Source: Plasmodium malariae
Lineage: Eukaryota; Apicomplexa; Aconoidasida; Haemosporida; Plasmodiidae
Length of the DNA: 64,000 nt
Assembly (NCBI RefSeq): GCF_900090045.1
Contig: NC_041788.1
Coordinates: forward strand, 2,971,501 to 3,035,500
Reading direction: 5' to 3'
This document shows, one piece after another, positions 54,101 through 64,000 of the stretch. Made by a program: the position numbers and the translations under genes. The notes below the pieces were generated by a model. That model was given only the letters and a program-made list of their open reading frames with translations, made no database searches and was not told where the DNA came from. Positions within the stretch are counted from its first letter, which is position 1. The number at the start of each line of letters is the position of its first letter.

Positions 54101-57100
54101 ACGTGAAAAAATACAAAAAGGCATACAGACAGTTGAGTGGAACTCTGTCTTATTTAAATGAGAAAGAAAATGTAAACTTAATTGTATTAACAGATCAGGA
54201 AAGAAATGTAAAAGGTTTGGAAACGTTTTATTCTATACCTAACAGTACGGATTCAAGAGTAATAATACAGGAAAATCAGAAGGAAAAAAAAGAAAAAATA
54301 AGTGACTTTTCCATGTTTCAATCTGGAAAGATGATAAATAATCTTAATTATATAAAAAGAAAATACGAATCAAAAATAAAAGAAACATTAATGATGCAAA
54401 GGAAACTAATAGATAATGAGAAGGAATTAAATTGTACTAATATGAAATATGAGAATTTGCTAAATGAACACGATTCGTTAATTACCGAGATAAGGGAAAG
54501 AACAGAGAAATTAGGAAGTATTGAAAAGAGTTATAATTTATTGTTTGAAAAATATAGTGAAACACAAGATGAAATAAAAATGCATGAACAGAAAACGCAA
54601 GATATATTTAATGAATGTAATGAGCTGGTAGAATATATGAAGAAAAAAGAAAATAAAATAAAAGAATTTGATGAACATTTAAAGAAAATGGAATTTAAAT
54701 ATAATGAAGAAAGAGAGAAAAATGATATTTTAACTAAGGACAATATCGCATTAGATAATTTAAATTTAAAATATAAGGAAGACATTGATCTTTATAAGAA
54801 AAAATTCGAAAGTATACAAACTGAGCTAAAATTAAGATTATCCAAAATTGAAGAATTAGAATTGATTCAGAAAAATACAGAAAATGAAATGTTTTATTTA
54901 AAATCAGCTACGTATAAATATGAAACTAATTTAAAAGAAGCCCATGATGATTTAAATAATATGAGTGAGGTGACTACCAAATTGCAGAAAGAATTACGTG
55001 ATAAGCAGATTAACGCAGATATGCTGAAAGATCAAATTTTAAATAGAGACTACTTCTTGTACAATATAAACGAATTGTATAAAAAGAAAGAATATTTTTA
55101 TAAAAATTTAAAACAAAGGGTTCAGGGGTTTAACAAAATGTTTATAGAATTATGTGAAAGTTTTGAAATGAATGAGATTAAAAAATTTAATGAGTTGTAT
55201 GAAACATTTGAATTTAATGATTCTGATTACAAGAAAAATATTCTACACTTTCAACTAAATGAAAAAGACAAGTTTTCAGAAACGGTAGAGGATATTGTAA
55301 AAACGGTAGATGCATTAAGTGAGTTTAATTTAAAATTTGAAGAAGAAAGAAACGAAATGGTAGCTAGAATTAATGAGTTAGAAAATAAATTAAAAGTTAA
55401 AATGAATGAATATAATCAGCTCTACGAACAATACGAAAATAATATCAAAAATATTCTAACTGAAAGAGATGAAAGAGTAGAAGATTGCTTAACTCTTTCA
55501 GAGGATGTAAAGAAAAAGAATAATGAAATTAATATACTAATGAAACAATTAGATGAAAAAAATCTAGAATTTAATGAAATACAAATGAAATGTAATTTTT
55601 TGAGTAACGAATTGAAAAATGTGGAAAATTCGAAAATTCATCTGAAAGAAAGATTAACAGAAATTGAAAATGATCAAGAAAAACAAATTGACTTTTTAGC
55701 AAAAGAAAATGATTGTTTAAAAGAGGATATATACAATATAAAAAACGTCATGCATAATTTGGATGAAGAAATAATTAAATTGAAGAAAACCATTGATATT
55801 CTTAAGCAGGAAAAATATACATACGAAAATGAAATGGAAAAATTAAGAGAAATTCTAGAGGAGGAAAAAAGATTTAATGATATATTAAAAGAAAATGAAA
55901 AAAATTTTATAAACGAAATAAAGGAAGCACATCAATATGCTATTAAAAAGGAGGAAGAAATTAATACTTTGAAATTGAATTATCAATTAGAGCAAAATAA
56001 ATACATAGACGAAATTGATAATTTGAAAATAAAAAATAAAGAAATTCAAAATTCTGTGAAAAATCAATTAAAAATGGTATCCGATTTAGAATTGCAAATG
56101 TTAGAATATAAAGTGTTGTTAGATAAAAATACTAGCATGAAAATTTTAGTTCAAGAATTAGAAGGTAAAATTGATGAGTTAATAAAAGATAATGAAAAAT
56201 TATGTATTGATTTAAAAAAAGAAAAGCTTGTTAATGAAGAAAAGGAAAAAAATATACTAGCATTAAACGAAGATATTAAATTGCGCGAAACCAAAATTCT
56301 TGAACACGATTCCATGTTGTTAAAACTTAAGGATGAAAAAGAGCAATTAAATCAGGAAATTTTCATCTTAAATGATATTAAAAAAAATAAAGATAATATA
56401 ATAGAAGAATTAGAAAACAATTTGAGAAAAGCTGTTTTTGGTGATATTAAAATTAACGAAATGGAAAAGACGCAATTAGAATACAAAATATTTACCGAAG
56501 AGGACTTAGGAATAAAAGCCAATGAGGATGTAGATTTGGATGACCTAATCAGTTCAGGCATGTGCATTTTTAATAACAACAACAGAGGAAGTAGCAAATT
56601 TGTTAGCAACAATATTAGTAATAACAATAATTATAACAGTAATGTAAACAATGTGAACGGAATCGTAGAATTAAAAAAATATAGTCTATTTTTGAAGGAG
56701 GAGAACGATGCAATTAAACAAGAGCTAAGAAAATTAAAAGACAAATCATCCATAGATAACAGAAGATATGTAGAAATGGAAAGAATAATAGAAAGGAGAG
56801 ATGATATTATCAGAAAGATGAATAATGAAATTATTGCGTATAATGAAAAAATTAAAAGTCTTGAAAAAGACACAAATCAACTTAGTTCAGAATTGTATGC
56901 AGTAAATGAATTACTTGCACTTAGAAGTGATGAATGCAAAGAATTATCCATCGAATTATATGAATTGACGGATGTTAAAAATAAGTTAATGGTTAAAAAT
57001 GAAATTCTTGAAAAACAAATAGATTTCTTTAAACATGAAGTTGAAGAGAAATCTGAGTTGTTAAATGATTTAGATATGAAAAAGACGGAAAACAAAAATA

Positions 57101-60100
57101 AGGAGTATGAAAAAAGCGTTATAATTAATGAATATAACAGGACCTTAAATGTTTATTATAAAATATGCTCCCACATCATTTACTACAAAAAGTACTTAGA
57201 AAAGGAACTAAACGCAAAGGATAAATACAACAATGATAGGAAGGAGGTGCATATGCAGGAGGATGCGCGGACAGACATAAAAATGAACATTGACAAGGAA
57301 AACGAGACTGATGATGAGGAGAACGGAATGCTTATCCGTTCTCTAAACCTGAGCAGTCTTCACAGTTCGATGAACAGCGATATAGGTAATATAAAACCAA
57401 ATGACACCAATGAAATTTTCAATTATATAAATGATTTTCTTAAATGTATAAGGCAACTAATATTTAAAAAAAGGGTATTTGAATCCAAGTTAGAAAACGC
57501 TGAAAAGAAATATAATGATTTTAAGGAAAAATTAAAAGAAGACAAGGATCTAATAAATGATTTGAAAAAAAAACTAAGGGAAAATGAGGAACGCAATAAT
57601 GCAAGCAGTTCAAATAGGAATAAAAATGAGGAGTATAACAAATATAATGTGGAAAATTTTGAAGACTACAATTCTGAAGGCAGCATTTTCGACAGTAACA
57701 GCATTTCTGTGAATTATAAAGAACTAAGTAGAGATATCCGAAGTTGTAGTCATAAAAATGATACGATAGAAAGAAAACATTTATTAATTTTAAAATATGA
57801 AAATGAAAAGTTAATACAAGAAAATAAATATCTAAACGAACAAGTAAATAACTTAATGAATATGGAAAATTGCGTAAACGAATTGAAGAAAAAGAATGAG
57901 CTTTTCGAAAAGGGCAATGCAACACACAATGAATATGGATTTGTAGCTGAAAATAAATATCTTAAATTTCAAATAGACGCAATATCGAACGAATTAAATA
58001 TATATAGAAATAAAAATGAATATTTAAAAAAGAAAACTGTAAATTATGAAGACATAATTGATAGCTTACAAAAAGAAATAATTACTATTATTGATAAACA
58101 AAAGGAATGTGATGAAGAATTCTATAAAATAGAAAAACAATTAGAAAAAAAAAATGAACACATAGAATACTTAATGAACAAGAGAAAAGAAGATGAAGAA
58201 CGTGTGGAAACAGAATATGCGAAGTGCTTAAAATTGGAAAACGAATTTTTAGCCTTAACTGATGATATATTTAAAAAAGAGTCTAAGATAAATGAATATG
58301 AAGAAATAATAAAAAAATTAAACGACGACATAAAGGAACATATTATCGAAAAAGAAGAACTGCAAACATATGCGCAAAATTTAAAAAACAAATATGGTGC
58401 TTTTGAAAATAAGTATAATGATTTGTACGACATTTTTGAAAAGGAGAAGCAAGGAAAATCAGAATTGGAAAAGAAGGAAGAGAGTGCACTAATTACAAAA
58501 TTAAAAAATTATGATGATATTATAACGGATATTTTAAATGAAAAGGAAACGTTATTAAATAAATATGATGAATTGAAAAGAGTGCATGATGAGAAATTAA
58601 AAGTTGAATCTTCACTACATAAAGAAATAAGTGATCTTCGAAAGAATAATCAGAAATTAAGTGAAAAGAATAAATCCTTAATTGAAGATGTAAACAATCT
58701 GGTTAAGGAAAATGAAGAATACAACATAAAATTAGTAGATTTGGATAAAGAAAAATTTGATCTATATATGAAATATTTAAAATTGTCTGAAGAATTTAAT
58801 AACCTTCCATCCTCATCCCTATATGAGAATATTAAGGCGAAGAAGCAAGCTAGCGATGATTATTTGACTGAGTCGTGTCAATTAAGGGAGAAGGAAATAA
58901 AGGAAAGGGAAAATTTTCTAGAAATGAGGCATATTAGTTTATGTGATTATAATGATGATCGTAGGAAAGACATTGAACAGTTACATTATTTTGATGAAAA
59001 GGATGGAGAAGAAGAAAAAAAAAAAATAAATAAAATAAAAAATTATACTACTACTGCTACTAATAATAGTAATAATAATAATTGTGATAATAAGCATAAT
59101 AAAGCAGCAAAAATAAAGGATAACAACAGTGAGAAAAGCATTATTTTGAATAATTTAAAAAACGAAATGAACGATTTAAGAATTGAAAATGATTTACTTA
59201 AAGCAAAAATTAGTGAATTAGAATACCTGAACGCAAATGTTTTCAATGATAATAAAGAGTTAATCAAAATAATATCATCTTTGCAAAAGGACAACTCCAG
59301 AAGTAAAAGCAAGACGGACGAAGGTAGTCCTTGTGATAAAATGCTAGAAATAGAAAATTCTCCCAATAAGCAGGAATTAATTAATATGAACAAATTAGAA
59401 AAAGAAAAAAACGAAAACTTAAAATTAGAAATTTATAATCTTAAAAATAAAATTGATGAATATAATATTATTCTGAACAAACGTTCTCATTTTGAAGAGT
59501 GCAATAAGAGAGCAAAAAATTATTTGTACTACTTGAACGACAGGATTAAAGGTTTCATAGACATATTTAGTGAAAATAATTTTAACTATGCATATTTTAA
59601 ATCGGAACTGAGAAAAATAAAGTCAAACAATTTAATGGTTATTCATGACAATTTTGCGAATTCTGATCATCTGGGAAGTTTCACCAATTTTGATAATTAT
59701 AAGAATACGCCTAGTAACTACTCAGCGGATGATGATACTAGTAGTAGTGTGAGTTCGAAGATAATCGTAAATTTCTTCACAGCGTACGGTGATAAAAATA
59801 ATGAGAATGACATTATTATTAGTAGGATAGAATTAAGAAAATTTTATAAATACATTATAAAGTTAAAGGAAGATTATAGTAAAAAATGCTTATTAGCAGT
59901 TAATCAAAAGAATATGATTGAGGAATTAAATAAAGAAATATTTAATTATTCAAAACAGAATAAGAATTATCAAGAAGAAGAGATAAAACTAAAAACAAAA
60001 ATAAATGAAATATTAAATGAAAACTCAGCCAATGTTGAAAAGTTCCAAAGGATTCATGAAAAATTGTTAAAAGAACTTGAGCAGGAGATTAGTAAAAACA

Positions 60101-63100
60101 GCAGTCTGTTAGAAGAATTAAATATTAAGAATGAGCAACATAGAATGTATGAAGAGAACGAAGCAAGAATAGAAAAGTTGCTTAACTGTAGAGACACGGA
60201 TGACAGTGGCATACTGAAGAGTAGAGAAGGGAGAAATATAAGAAGTAACCCGAGGGGTAGCAGTAGTAATAGGAATGATAGTAATAATATTAATAGTAAT
60301 CAACATAATAATAGTAATAATTCTAATTTGAATAAAATTTGTACCTTATTAGACGAACACAAGGAAGTAAGGCAAAAAAATTCCAAGTTGCTGTTGGAGA
60401 GTAACAATTTGATATCTGAGAATGATACACTAAAAGGTGTTATAGCAAAGATGGACACTGAAATAACCAGTTTAAAAAATGAATTAAATGAAAAAATAGC
60501 TATAATTAATAATAAAGAACACGAAAATGAACAATCATTATTACACAATATTAACAAATTAGAGAAGGATGAAACAGTTAACAAGAGAATTAGCTTTTCT
60601 CCAAATGATAATGATATTATTAGGGAATATGAGGATATCCTTTCAATAATTGAAAAAAAAAATAGCGACTTAGAAAATAATTGTGAAAAATTTTTAAAAC
60701 AAAATAATGAACTAACAGAAAAGTATAACAGTCTATGGGATGAATACAACTCACTAAAAGATTTCATAAAAGAGAAGAAAATAGAATTAAATTTGTTCGA
60801 TCTAAACTGTAGTAGTCGAATAAAACAGAATGATGATATAAGTCGAAAGGATTACATGAATATAGATGTAACATCACATAATGCACAAAATAGAATAGGA
60901 AAGGATGGGAACATAAATAATAAACATAATAATTTTCTCCTATCACCAGATGACTTAGTGATACTGACTAAGCACATAAATTCTATAGAAGTTTTAAATA
61001 GAGATTTACTAAAAAATGACAGTCTCGAAACATATATCAAATTAATCAGAAGAGATATTAATAACATTTTGAAGGAGGAGTATAACAATGAAGTTACTAA
61101 GTCGACAAACGAACTAATTAATAAACTAAAGCAAAAAGAAGAGGAGATAAAGAAGTACGAAATTGTGGTTAACAATATGAACATGCACTTGAATAATAAA
61201 GAAGAAATAGTTAATAATTTAAAAAATATATATGAAGAAGAATTAAGAAGAAAAAAAGATTTGAAAAAGAAATTGAATGAATCTTTTGAAGAGACTAAAG
61301 CTACTAGCAATGTGCATGACTTGCAAAATGATGAAATGATTATAAAAATAAGGAACGGATATGAAGAACTACTAAACGAGTATAATATATCGATAAATAC
61401 ATTAGAAGAAACTAAAGGGAAATTGGAAATTTTGAAAAATGAAAAGGATAAAATAGAAAAATTAAAAGATATAGAAATTAATGATAAAGAACATATTATT
61501 AAAAAGTTAGAGTTAGTAAATAGTCAATTAAAAGAAAAAGCAGAGAATGTAAAAAATACACTAAATGAAGAATTGCAATTAAAAGAGGATATAATTAGTG
61601 AGAAATTGCAAGTAGTGGAGGAATTAGGTAAAGAAGTACATTTTCTGAAAAGTGAAAAATCTAGTAATACAAAATATATCAGTGAATTGGAACTACAAAT
61701 AGCTAATCTAAATAATGAAATAAATACGTTAAATAATCTCTTAAATGATTCAAAGGAAGAAAAGAATTTAATAAATAGTACATTAGAGGAAAAAGAAAAT
61801 GAAATTGTTAACCTGAGAAATAAAATAGATAACTATGTTGATCTATTAAACGAAAAGAATAAATATGAAAATGTAATAGATCATGGTATCAAAAGGAGTA
61901 GTACTACATTTGAAAAGGAAAAAAGTATAGTAAAAAAGAACGAAATGGATCACTATGAAAACGAACTGGATGAATTAAAAAGAAAGAATCAAATACAAAG
62001 TGATTTACATTATAAAAAATTAAATGAACTAAGAATAGACTTAAAAAATTCATGTGCGAGTTATAATCAACTAAAATTTGATAGCGAGAAAAAAATTGAA
62101 TATTATAAGGAAGAAGCTAATAATTTAAAATATTACATAAAAGGATTAGAAGAAGAAAATGAAAAAAAAGATAAAAAATATGCCCTAATAGAATTAGCTA
62201 TAAAAGAAATGGACAAGGAAATAATCATACTTAAAGCAGATATAAAAGACAAACTTTTGTATATATCAGATCTTGAGAAAAATATTGATCAGAGGAAAAG
62301 AGATATGCAGCTTTTAGAAGAAGACATTATCATTGTTCAACATATAATTATTACCTATATTGAATCGGATGGAACTAATATTGATGAATTCGTAAAAGAA
62401 TTATATGACAAAACGAAGACAAAATATTTGCTGTTTATAAAGGATATTATGATAAAAGTGCATCAGTACTATATCAAAGTAGAACTAAAGAAAAGGCACG
62501 AAATGAATAATGACAATCTGATAAAGATAAAAGATGAAATTTTTAACTTAGAAGAAAAATTAAATCAAATGGTTATAGAGAAAAACTTGTATGAGAGGGA
62601 AGCACAGGAGAGGAAACATGAATTAGACATATTACAGGATGAAAAGGAATCATATACTAACGAACTGAAAAACTTAGTAAACCAGCTTGATAAAAAAAGA
62701 GAAGAAATAACATATATAAATGATAAGTTAGATGAAGTAGATATTAGAGAAAAAAATGTAAAATATAAGGAAAATGAATTATTAATCAAGAATGAAAATT
62801 TTATGAACAAGGAAAATGAACTTATGAAAAACAAAGAAGATCTTATCAGTAGAGAAAGTGAATTCCTCAAAAATAAAGAAGATTTAATAAGTAAAACAAA
62901 CGAGTTAATGATGAAAAGGGAAGAATTAAATAATGAAAGGATCCATGTGGAAGAGTTAAAAAACGATCTAATGATTAAATTCGAAAAGTTGTACAGCGCA
63001 CAGAATGATATAAAAATTAAGGAAACCAAGCTAAAAAAAATATACGAAAAACTGAAAGATCATGACATCATAGAATTGCTAGATATCAACAATGGTGATA

Positions 63101-64000
63101 ATAACAACAGCACTAGTGGAAATAATAAGGATAGGGATGTCTTGTTAAACAAATCACCTAGTAACAACATGAGCAACTCTGCCTCCTTAAGAATAATCGA
63201 AGAATATAACTATAATATAGAAAATGAAAATGATACCTTAAATTTAGACTCACTTGAATATACCACATATTTTATGGAATTTAAAAGGAAAATTAAAAAT
63301 TTGAAAAATGATTTAGTGAATCGTGAAAAGGATATAGAAATATACAAGAAGACATCAGAAATTGAAAAAAAAGAAAAAGAATTATACAAAGTTGAGTTAG
63401 AAAAGTTAAAAGAGATACTACAATCAGAACAGATGAGTAGAGGAAAAATGGAGGAAGAACTGGAAGGACTCAAGGAGCTACTACACGCGGATCAGATGAG
63501 TAGAGGAAAAATGGATGAGAAAGTGGAAGGACTAAAGGAACTACTACACATGGAACAGATGAATAAAGGAAAAATGGAGGAAGAACTGGAAGGACTCAAG
63601 GAGATACTACACTCCGAACAGATGAATAGAAGTAAAATAGAAAAAGAACTAGAAAGATACAAAAGTGATGATTCTCACATTTTGAAATCCCTCAGAAAAT
63701 CAGAAGAGCAAATAAATGAAAAAAACAATCAAATATTAGAGTTACAACAAAAATTAATTGAATCGGCGCATGAAATAAGCATGATAAATAATAGCAAGAA
63801 TGTACTGGAAGAAAAAATAAATGATTATGAAAAGAAAATGGACCATTTAAATTGTGTAATAACTAATCTTGAAAAGGAAATAAAAGACGTCAACAGGGAG
63901 AAGCTAAATATTACTAGAAAATCTATAGAAAAAATTATAGACGACGGGGAGGATATTAAAAAATTAAAAGAGGACTTAGATGACGCTCATGAATTAATTC
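51121..64000 (+). CDS. Giant coiled-coil protein, conserved function unknown (cut by window end)
   Basis: Starts at ATG 51121 (MNNYSTNNIEKSKINKTNKV) and stays open without a stop for at least 4293 codons to the window edge, all in one exon as far as seen. Almost the whole length is Glu/Lys/Asn/Leu/Ile-rich with heptad spacing typical of long coiled coils. Short Asn-rich breaks lie near residues 690-705, 1816-1840, 2645-2660 and 3048-3066, and a basic Lys/Arg stretch sits near 960-1000. Four 21-residue tandem repeats occur at about 4096-4179. No signal peptide, membrane span, ATPase motif or other globular domain was recognised. The architecture suggests a structural or tethering protein (centrosomal, cytoskeletal, nuclear-pore or Golgi type), but this is inference from coiled coil alone. 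The syntenic P. falciparum locus, from memory, carries a very large conserved protein of unknown function. Confidence 0.88.
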   Translation, partial: MNNYSTNNIEKSKINKTNKVNNIHKSLSEDIKKQNTNNGIVEHNKGSSIKNEKIMEHNIVDEVVKLKTELKNALIENSELKKKYNEDTEKLNLLSLKNASLLNELLDEKNKIQIKYNTYKEESLNDIKRLQEELDKNVVMLNCLKDELLFKEEELKKAEIIEKLYKQETEINQEKEIKIKALEKVIKERKNITINSNGTNNSNEAINDNFKEEVQLLQIELENKNDELKILNKKYEHIKKTNKDIEKKIYFLKEEVDYYKNNENSFIMQNIFNAENNLDESLCKKHLMKMSILYNVLYKIVVYDHKSLLERDKLIYSLEKENTHFLKKFVADEMYTLYLKDCISKINLTYQIDLHKQEKKFILLNAEYDDLYNKFLHEKNENCLLNEKYDKIIFSQKKEIHNLKSHISIQNKDKEILTKYIDNYITYIENSYEKYCTLSNEYINLEQLVKDLEEKNANLVVLVSQINKDYNEDCANDNTTINASETNGSSTNTIGKRNTITLDVDHMKLIKNDIKDKDIKIIELESRNLKLVKTIDKLNEELFNNKKGEHTDGESKKIKDLCFDLKDICSNLEIEIKEKNYIIDELTEKLNQSEKKNKDNQVILELSEFRIQNFNDNIKYYQQKVNELSEQLQKKEAEIAIFHEYNERLKEEKVKMEYENIKIMEKLNELQIENDHLTKGTVFLNSELNNNNTNNCSNVISNNVINHNISDKGELLPNKGGLVVDDLLYVNEKSSIQNEDRNERTPEYENTREQDNRYNGIFKFMQSKKNASEEKSDLMFRIDKLTDENILLIKENEEIFDKLQMITNENVRIKNELMYAKSDAEKSLFCLEYEKKEKLKYKLLLRQKKRKGKELKRTFNKIMCTVKDLVINIKRIDRENKKNDINNSFFISSSSENNSKEDLLSDSGKTNTQLMVSSVAKSRKSHNNTSIDGKNSFNSRSTKVFKSLEKEEHLKRSSSENYRITKKEKKMKMKIVYMKIKMHRFSINSHFKINVKKYKKAYRQLSGTLSYLNEKENVNLIVLTDQERNVKGLETFYSIPNSTDSRVIIQENQKEKKEKISDFSMFQSGKMINNLNYIKRKYESKIKETLMMQRKLIDNEKELNCTNMKYENLLNEHDSLITEIRERTEKLGSIEKSYNLLFEKYSETQDEIKMHEQKTQDIFNECNELVEYMKKKENKIKEFDEHLKKMEFKYNEEREKNDILTKDNIALDNLNLKYKEDIDLYKKKFESIQTELKLRLSKIEELELIQKNTENEMFYLKSATYKYETNLKEAHDDLNNMSEVTTKLQKELRDKQINADMLKDQILNRDYFLYNINELYKKKEYFYKNLKQRVQGFNKMFIELCESFEMNEIKKFNELYETFEFNDSDYKKNILHFQLNEKDKFSETVEDIVKTVDALSEFNLKFEEERNEMVARINELENKLKVKMNEYNQLYEQYENNIKNILTERDERVEDCLTLSEDVKKKNNEINILMKQLDEKNLEFNEIQMKCNFLSNELKNVENSKIHLKERLTEIENDQEKQIDFLAKENDCLKEDIYNIKNVMHNLDEEIIKLKKTIDILKQEKYTYENEMEKLREILEEEKRFNDILKENEKNFINEIKEAHQYAIKKEEEINTLKLNYQLEQNKYIDEIDNLKIKNKEIQNSVKNQLKMVSDLELQMLEYKVLLDKNTSMKILVQELEGKIDELIKDNEKLCIDLKKEKLVNEEKEKNILALNEDIKLRETKILEHDSMLLKLKDEKEQLNQEIFILNDIKKNKDNIIEELENNLRKAVFGDIKINEMEKTQLEYKIFTEEDLGIKANEDVDLDDLISSGMCIFNNNNRGSSKFVSNNISNNNNYNSNVNNVNGIVELKKYSLFLKEENDAIKQELRKLKDKSSIDNRRYVEMERIIERRDDIIRKMNNEIIAYNEKIKSLEKDTNQLSSELYAVNELLALRSDECKELSIELYELTDVKNKLMVKNEILEKQIDFFKHEVEEKSELLNDLDMKKTENKNKEYEKSVIINEYNRTLNVYYKICSHIIYYKKYLEKELNAKDKYNNDRKEVHMQEDARTDIKMNIDKENETDDEENGMLIRSLNLSSLHSSMNSDIGNIKPNDTNEIFNYINDFLKCIRQLIFKKRVFESKLENAEKKYNDFKEKLKEDKDLINDLKKKLRENEERNNASSSNRNKNEEYNKYNVENFEDYNSEGSIFDSNSISVNYKELSRDIRSCSHKNDTIERKHLLILKYENEKLIQENKYLNEQVNNLMNMENCVNELKKKNELFEKGNATHNEYGFVAENKYLKFQIDAISNELNIYRNKNEYLKKKTVNYEDIIDSLQKEIITIIDKQKECDEEFYKIEKQLEKKNEHIEYLMNKRKEDEERVETEYAKCLKLENEFLALTDDIFKKESKINEYEEIIKKLNDDIKEHIIEKEELQTYAQNLKNKYGAFENKYNDLYDIFEKEKQGKSELEKKEESALITKLKNYDDIITDILNEKETLLNKYDELKRVHDEKLKVESSLHKEISDLRKNNQKLSEKNKSLIEDVNNLVKENEEYNIKLVDLDKEKFDLYMKYLKLSEEFNNLPSSSLYENIKAKKQASDDYLTESCQLREKEIKERENFLEMRHISLCDYNDDRRKDIEQLHYFDEKDGEEEKKKINKIKNYTTTATNNSNNNNCDNKHNKAAKIKDNNSEKSIILNNLKNEMNDLRIENDLLKAKISELEYLNANVFNDNKELIKIISSLQKDNSRSKSKTDEGSPCDKMLEIENSPNKQELINMNKLEKEKNENLKLEIYNLKNKIDEYNIILNKRSHFEECNKRAKNYLYYLNDRIKGFIDIFSENNFNYAYFKSELRKIKSNNLMVIHDNFANSDHLGSFTNFDNYKNTPSNYSADDDTSSSVSSKIIVNFFTAYGDKNNENDIIISRIELRKFYKYIIKLKEDYSKKCLLAVNQKNMIEELNKEIFNYSKQNKNYQEEEIKLKTKINEILNENSANVEKFQRIHEKLLKELEQEISKNSSLLEELNIKNEQHRMYEENEARIEKLLNCRDTDDSGILKSREGRNIRSNPRGSSSNRNDSNNINSNQHNNSNNSNLNKICTLLDEHKEVRQKNSKLLLESNNLISENDTLKGVIAKMDTEITSLKNELNEKIAIINNKEHENEQSLLHNINKLEKDETVNKRISFSPNDNDIIREYEDILSIIEKKNSDLENNCEKFLKQNNELTEKYNSLWDEYNSLKDFIKEKKIELNLFDLNCSSRIKQNDDISRKDYMNIDVTSHNAQNRIGKDGNINNKHNNFLLSPDDLVILTKHINSIEVLNRDLLKNDSLETYIKLIRRDINNILKEEYNNEVTKSTNELINKLKQKEEEIKKYEIVVNNMNMHLNNKEEIVNNLKNIYEEELRRKKDLKKKLNESFEETKATSNVHDLQNDEMIIKIRNGYEELLNEYNISINTLEETKGKLEILKNEKDKIEKLKDIEINDKEHIIKKLELVNSQLKEKAENVKNTLNEELQLKEDIISEKLQVVEELGKEVHFLKSEKSSNTKYISELELQIANLNNEINTLNNLLNDSKEEKNLINSTLEEKENEIVNLRNKIDNYVDLLNEKNKYENVIDHGIKRSSTTFEKEKSIVKKNEMDHYENELDELKRKNQIQSDLHYKKLNELRIDLKNSCASYNQLKFDSEKKIEYYKEEANNLKYYIKGLEEENEKKDKKYALIELAIKEMDKEIIILKADIKDKLLYISDLEKNIDQRKRDMQLLEEDIIIVQHIIITYIESDGTNIDEFVKELYDKTKTKYLLFIKDIMIKVHQYYIKVELKKRHEMNNDNLIKIKDEIFNLEEKLNQMVIEKNLYEREAQERKHELDILQDEKESYTNELKNLVNQLDKKREEITYINDKLDEVDIREKNVKYKENELLIKNENFMNKENELMKNKEDLISRESEFLKNKEDLISKTNELMMKREELNNERIHVEELKNDLMIKFEKLYSAQNDIKIKETKLKKIYEKLKDHDIIELLDINNGDNNNSTSGNNKDRDVLLNKSPSNNMSNSASLRIIEEYNYNIENENDTLNLDSLEYTTYFMEFKRKIKNLKNDLVNREKDIEIYKKTSEIEKKEKELYKVELEKLKEILQSEQMSRGKMEEELEGLKELLHADQMSRGKMDEKVEGLKELLHMEQMNKGKMEEELEGLKEILHSEQMNRSKIEKELERYKSDDSHILKSLRKSEEQINEKNNQILELQQKLIESAHEISMINNSKNVLEEKINDYEKKMDHLNCVITNLEKEIKDVNREKLNITRKSIEKIIDDGEDIKKLKEDLDDAHELI
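63406..63657 (+). repeat. 63-bp in-frame tandem repeat (21 residues, four copies)
   Basis: Copies start at 63406, 63469, 63532 and 63595. The encoded consensus is LKELLHSEQMNRGKMEEELEG with variation at Ile/Leu, Gln/His, Ser/Ala/Met, Glu/Asp, Ser/Asn and Arg/Lys; the fourth copy is the most diverged (RSKIEKELER). Twenty-one residues equal three heptads, so each added copy extends the coiled coil by three heptads without shifting its register. Confidence 0.92.

Noticed and set aside
51189..63473. Numerous minus-strand frames rich in Ser, Phe and Leu
   Set aside because: Reverse shadows of the Glu/Lys/Asn/Leu-rich coding strand of the giant coiled-coil gene.

Overview
This 64 kb window is nuclear DNA of a malaria parasite (Plasmodium). 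Three things point there: very AT-rich intergenic DNA full of poly-A/T and (TA)n runs, Asn/Lys-rich low-complexity inserts inside conserved proteins, and the gene content. That content includes an ApiAP2 factor with an ACDC domain, an apicoplast-type gyrase B with a bipartite-looking leader, an FtsH1-type protease, and a PH-domain kinase resembling PK2. The order of recognisable genes matches my memory of P. falciparum chromosome 12 around ACS11 - PK2 - HD phosphohydrolase - mitochondrial L23 - ApiAP2 - gyrB - hydroxyethylthiazole kinase - FtsH1 - giant conserved protein. I cannot fix the species; AT content suggests one of the AT-rich lineages.

Layout. 1.9-4.1 kb (+): acyl-CoA synthetase. 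7.7-9.2 kb (-): PH-domain protein kinase. 12.2-12.7 kb (-): a small two-exon gene that I reconstruct, whose intron is largely a 23-bp tandem array. 13.6-16.0 kb (-): SAMHD1-like HD phosphohydrolase. 17.8-18.4 kb (-): probable small multi-exon gene with unresolved exons. 19.1-20.3 kb (+): two-exon L23-family organellar ribosomal protein. 25.9-33.0 kb (+): 2336-residue ApiAP2 factor. 34.0-34.7 kb (+): candidate two-exon gene with an MGNC amino terminus. 35.3-35.9 kb (+): RING-CH (MARCH-like) membrane protein. 37.0-37.5 kb (-): small secreted coiled-coil protein. 39.0-42.1 kb (+): gyrase B. 42.8-43.7 kb (-): hydroxyethylthiazole kinase. 45.7-48.3 kb (+): FtsH1-type protease. From 51.1 kb to the window end (+): a giant coiled-coil protein of more than 4290 residues, cut by the window edge.

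The genes are separate eukaryotic transcription units, not operons. Functional themes are apicoplast maintenance (gyrase B, FtsH1), organellar translation (L23), lipid activation (acyl-CoA synthetase), nucleotide/thiamine metabolism (HD protein, thiazole kinase) and regulation (AP2, kinase, RING-CH). Long intergenic stretches hold several exact-period tandem arrays and short perfect hairpins. I saw no tRNA, rRNA, transposon or CRISPR.

The strongest unexpected signal is the intron at 12271-12635. A 23-bp unit carrying a copy of the 5' splice site is repeated in exact register with the genuine donor. This gives about eleven decoy donors.
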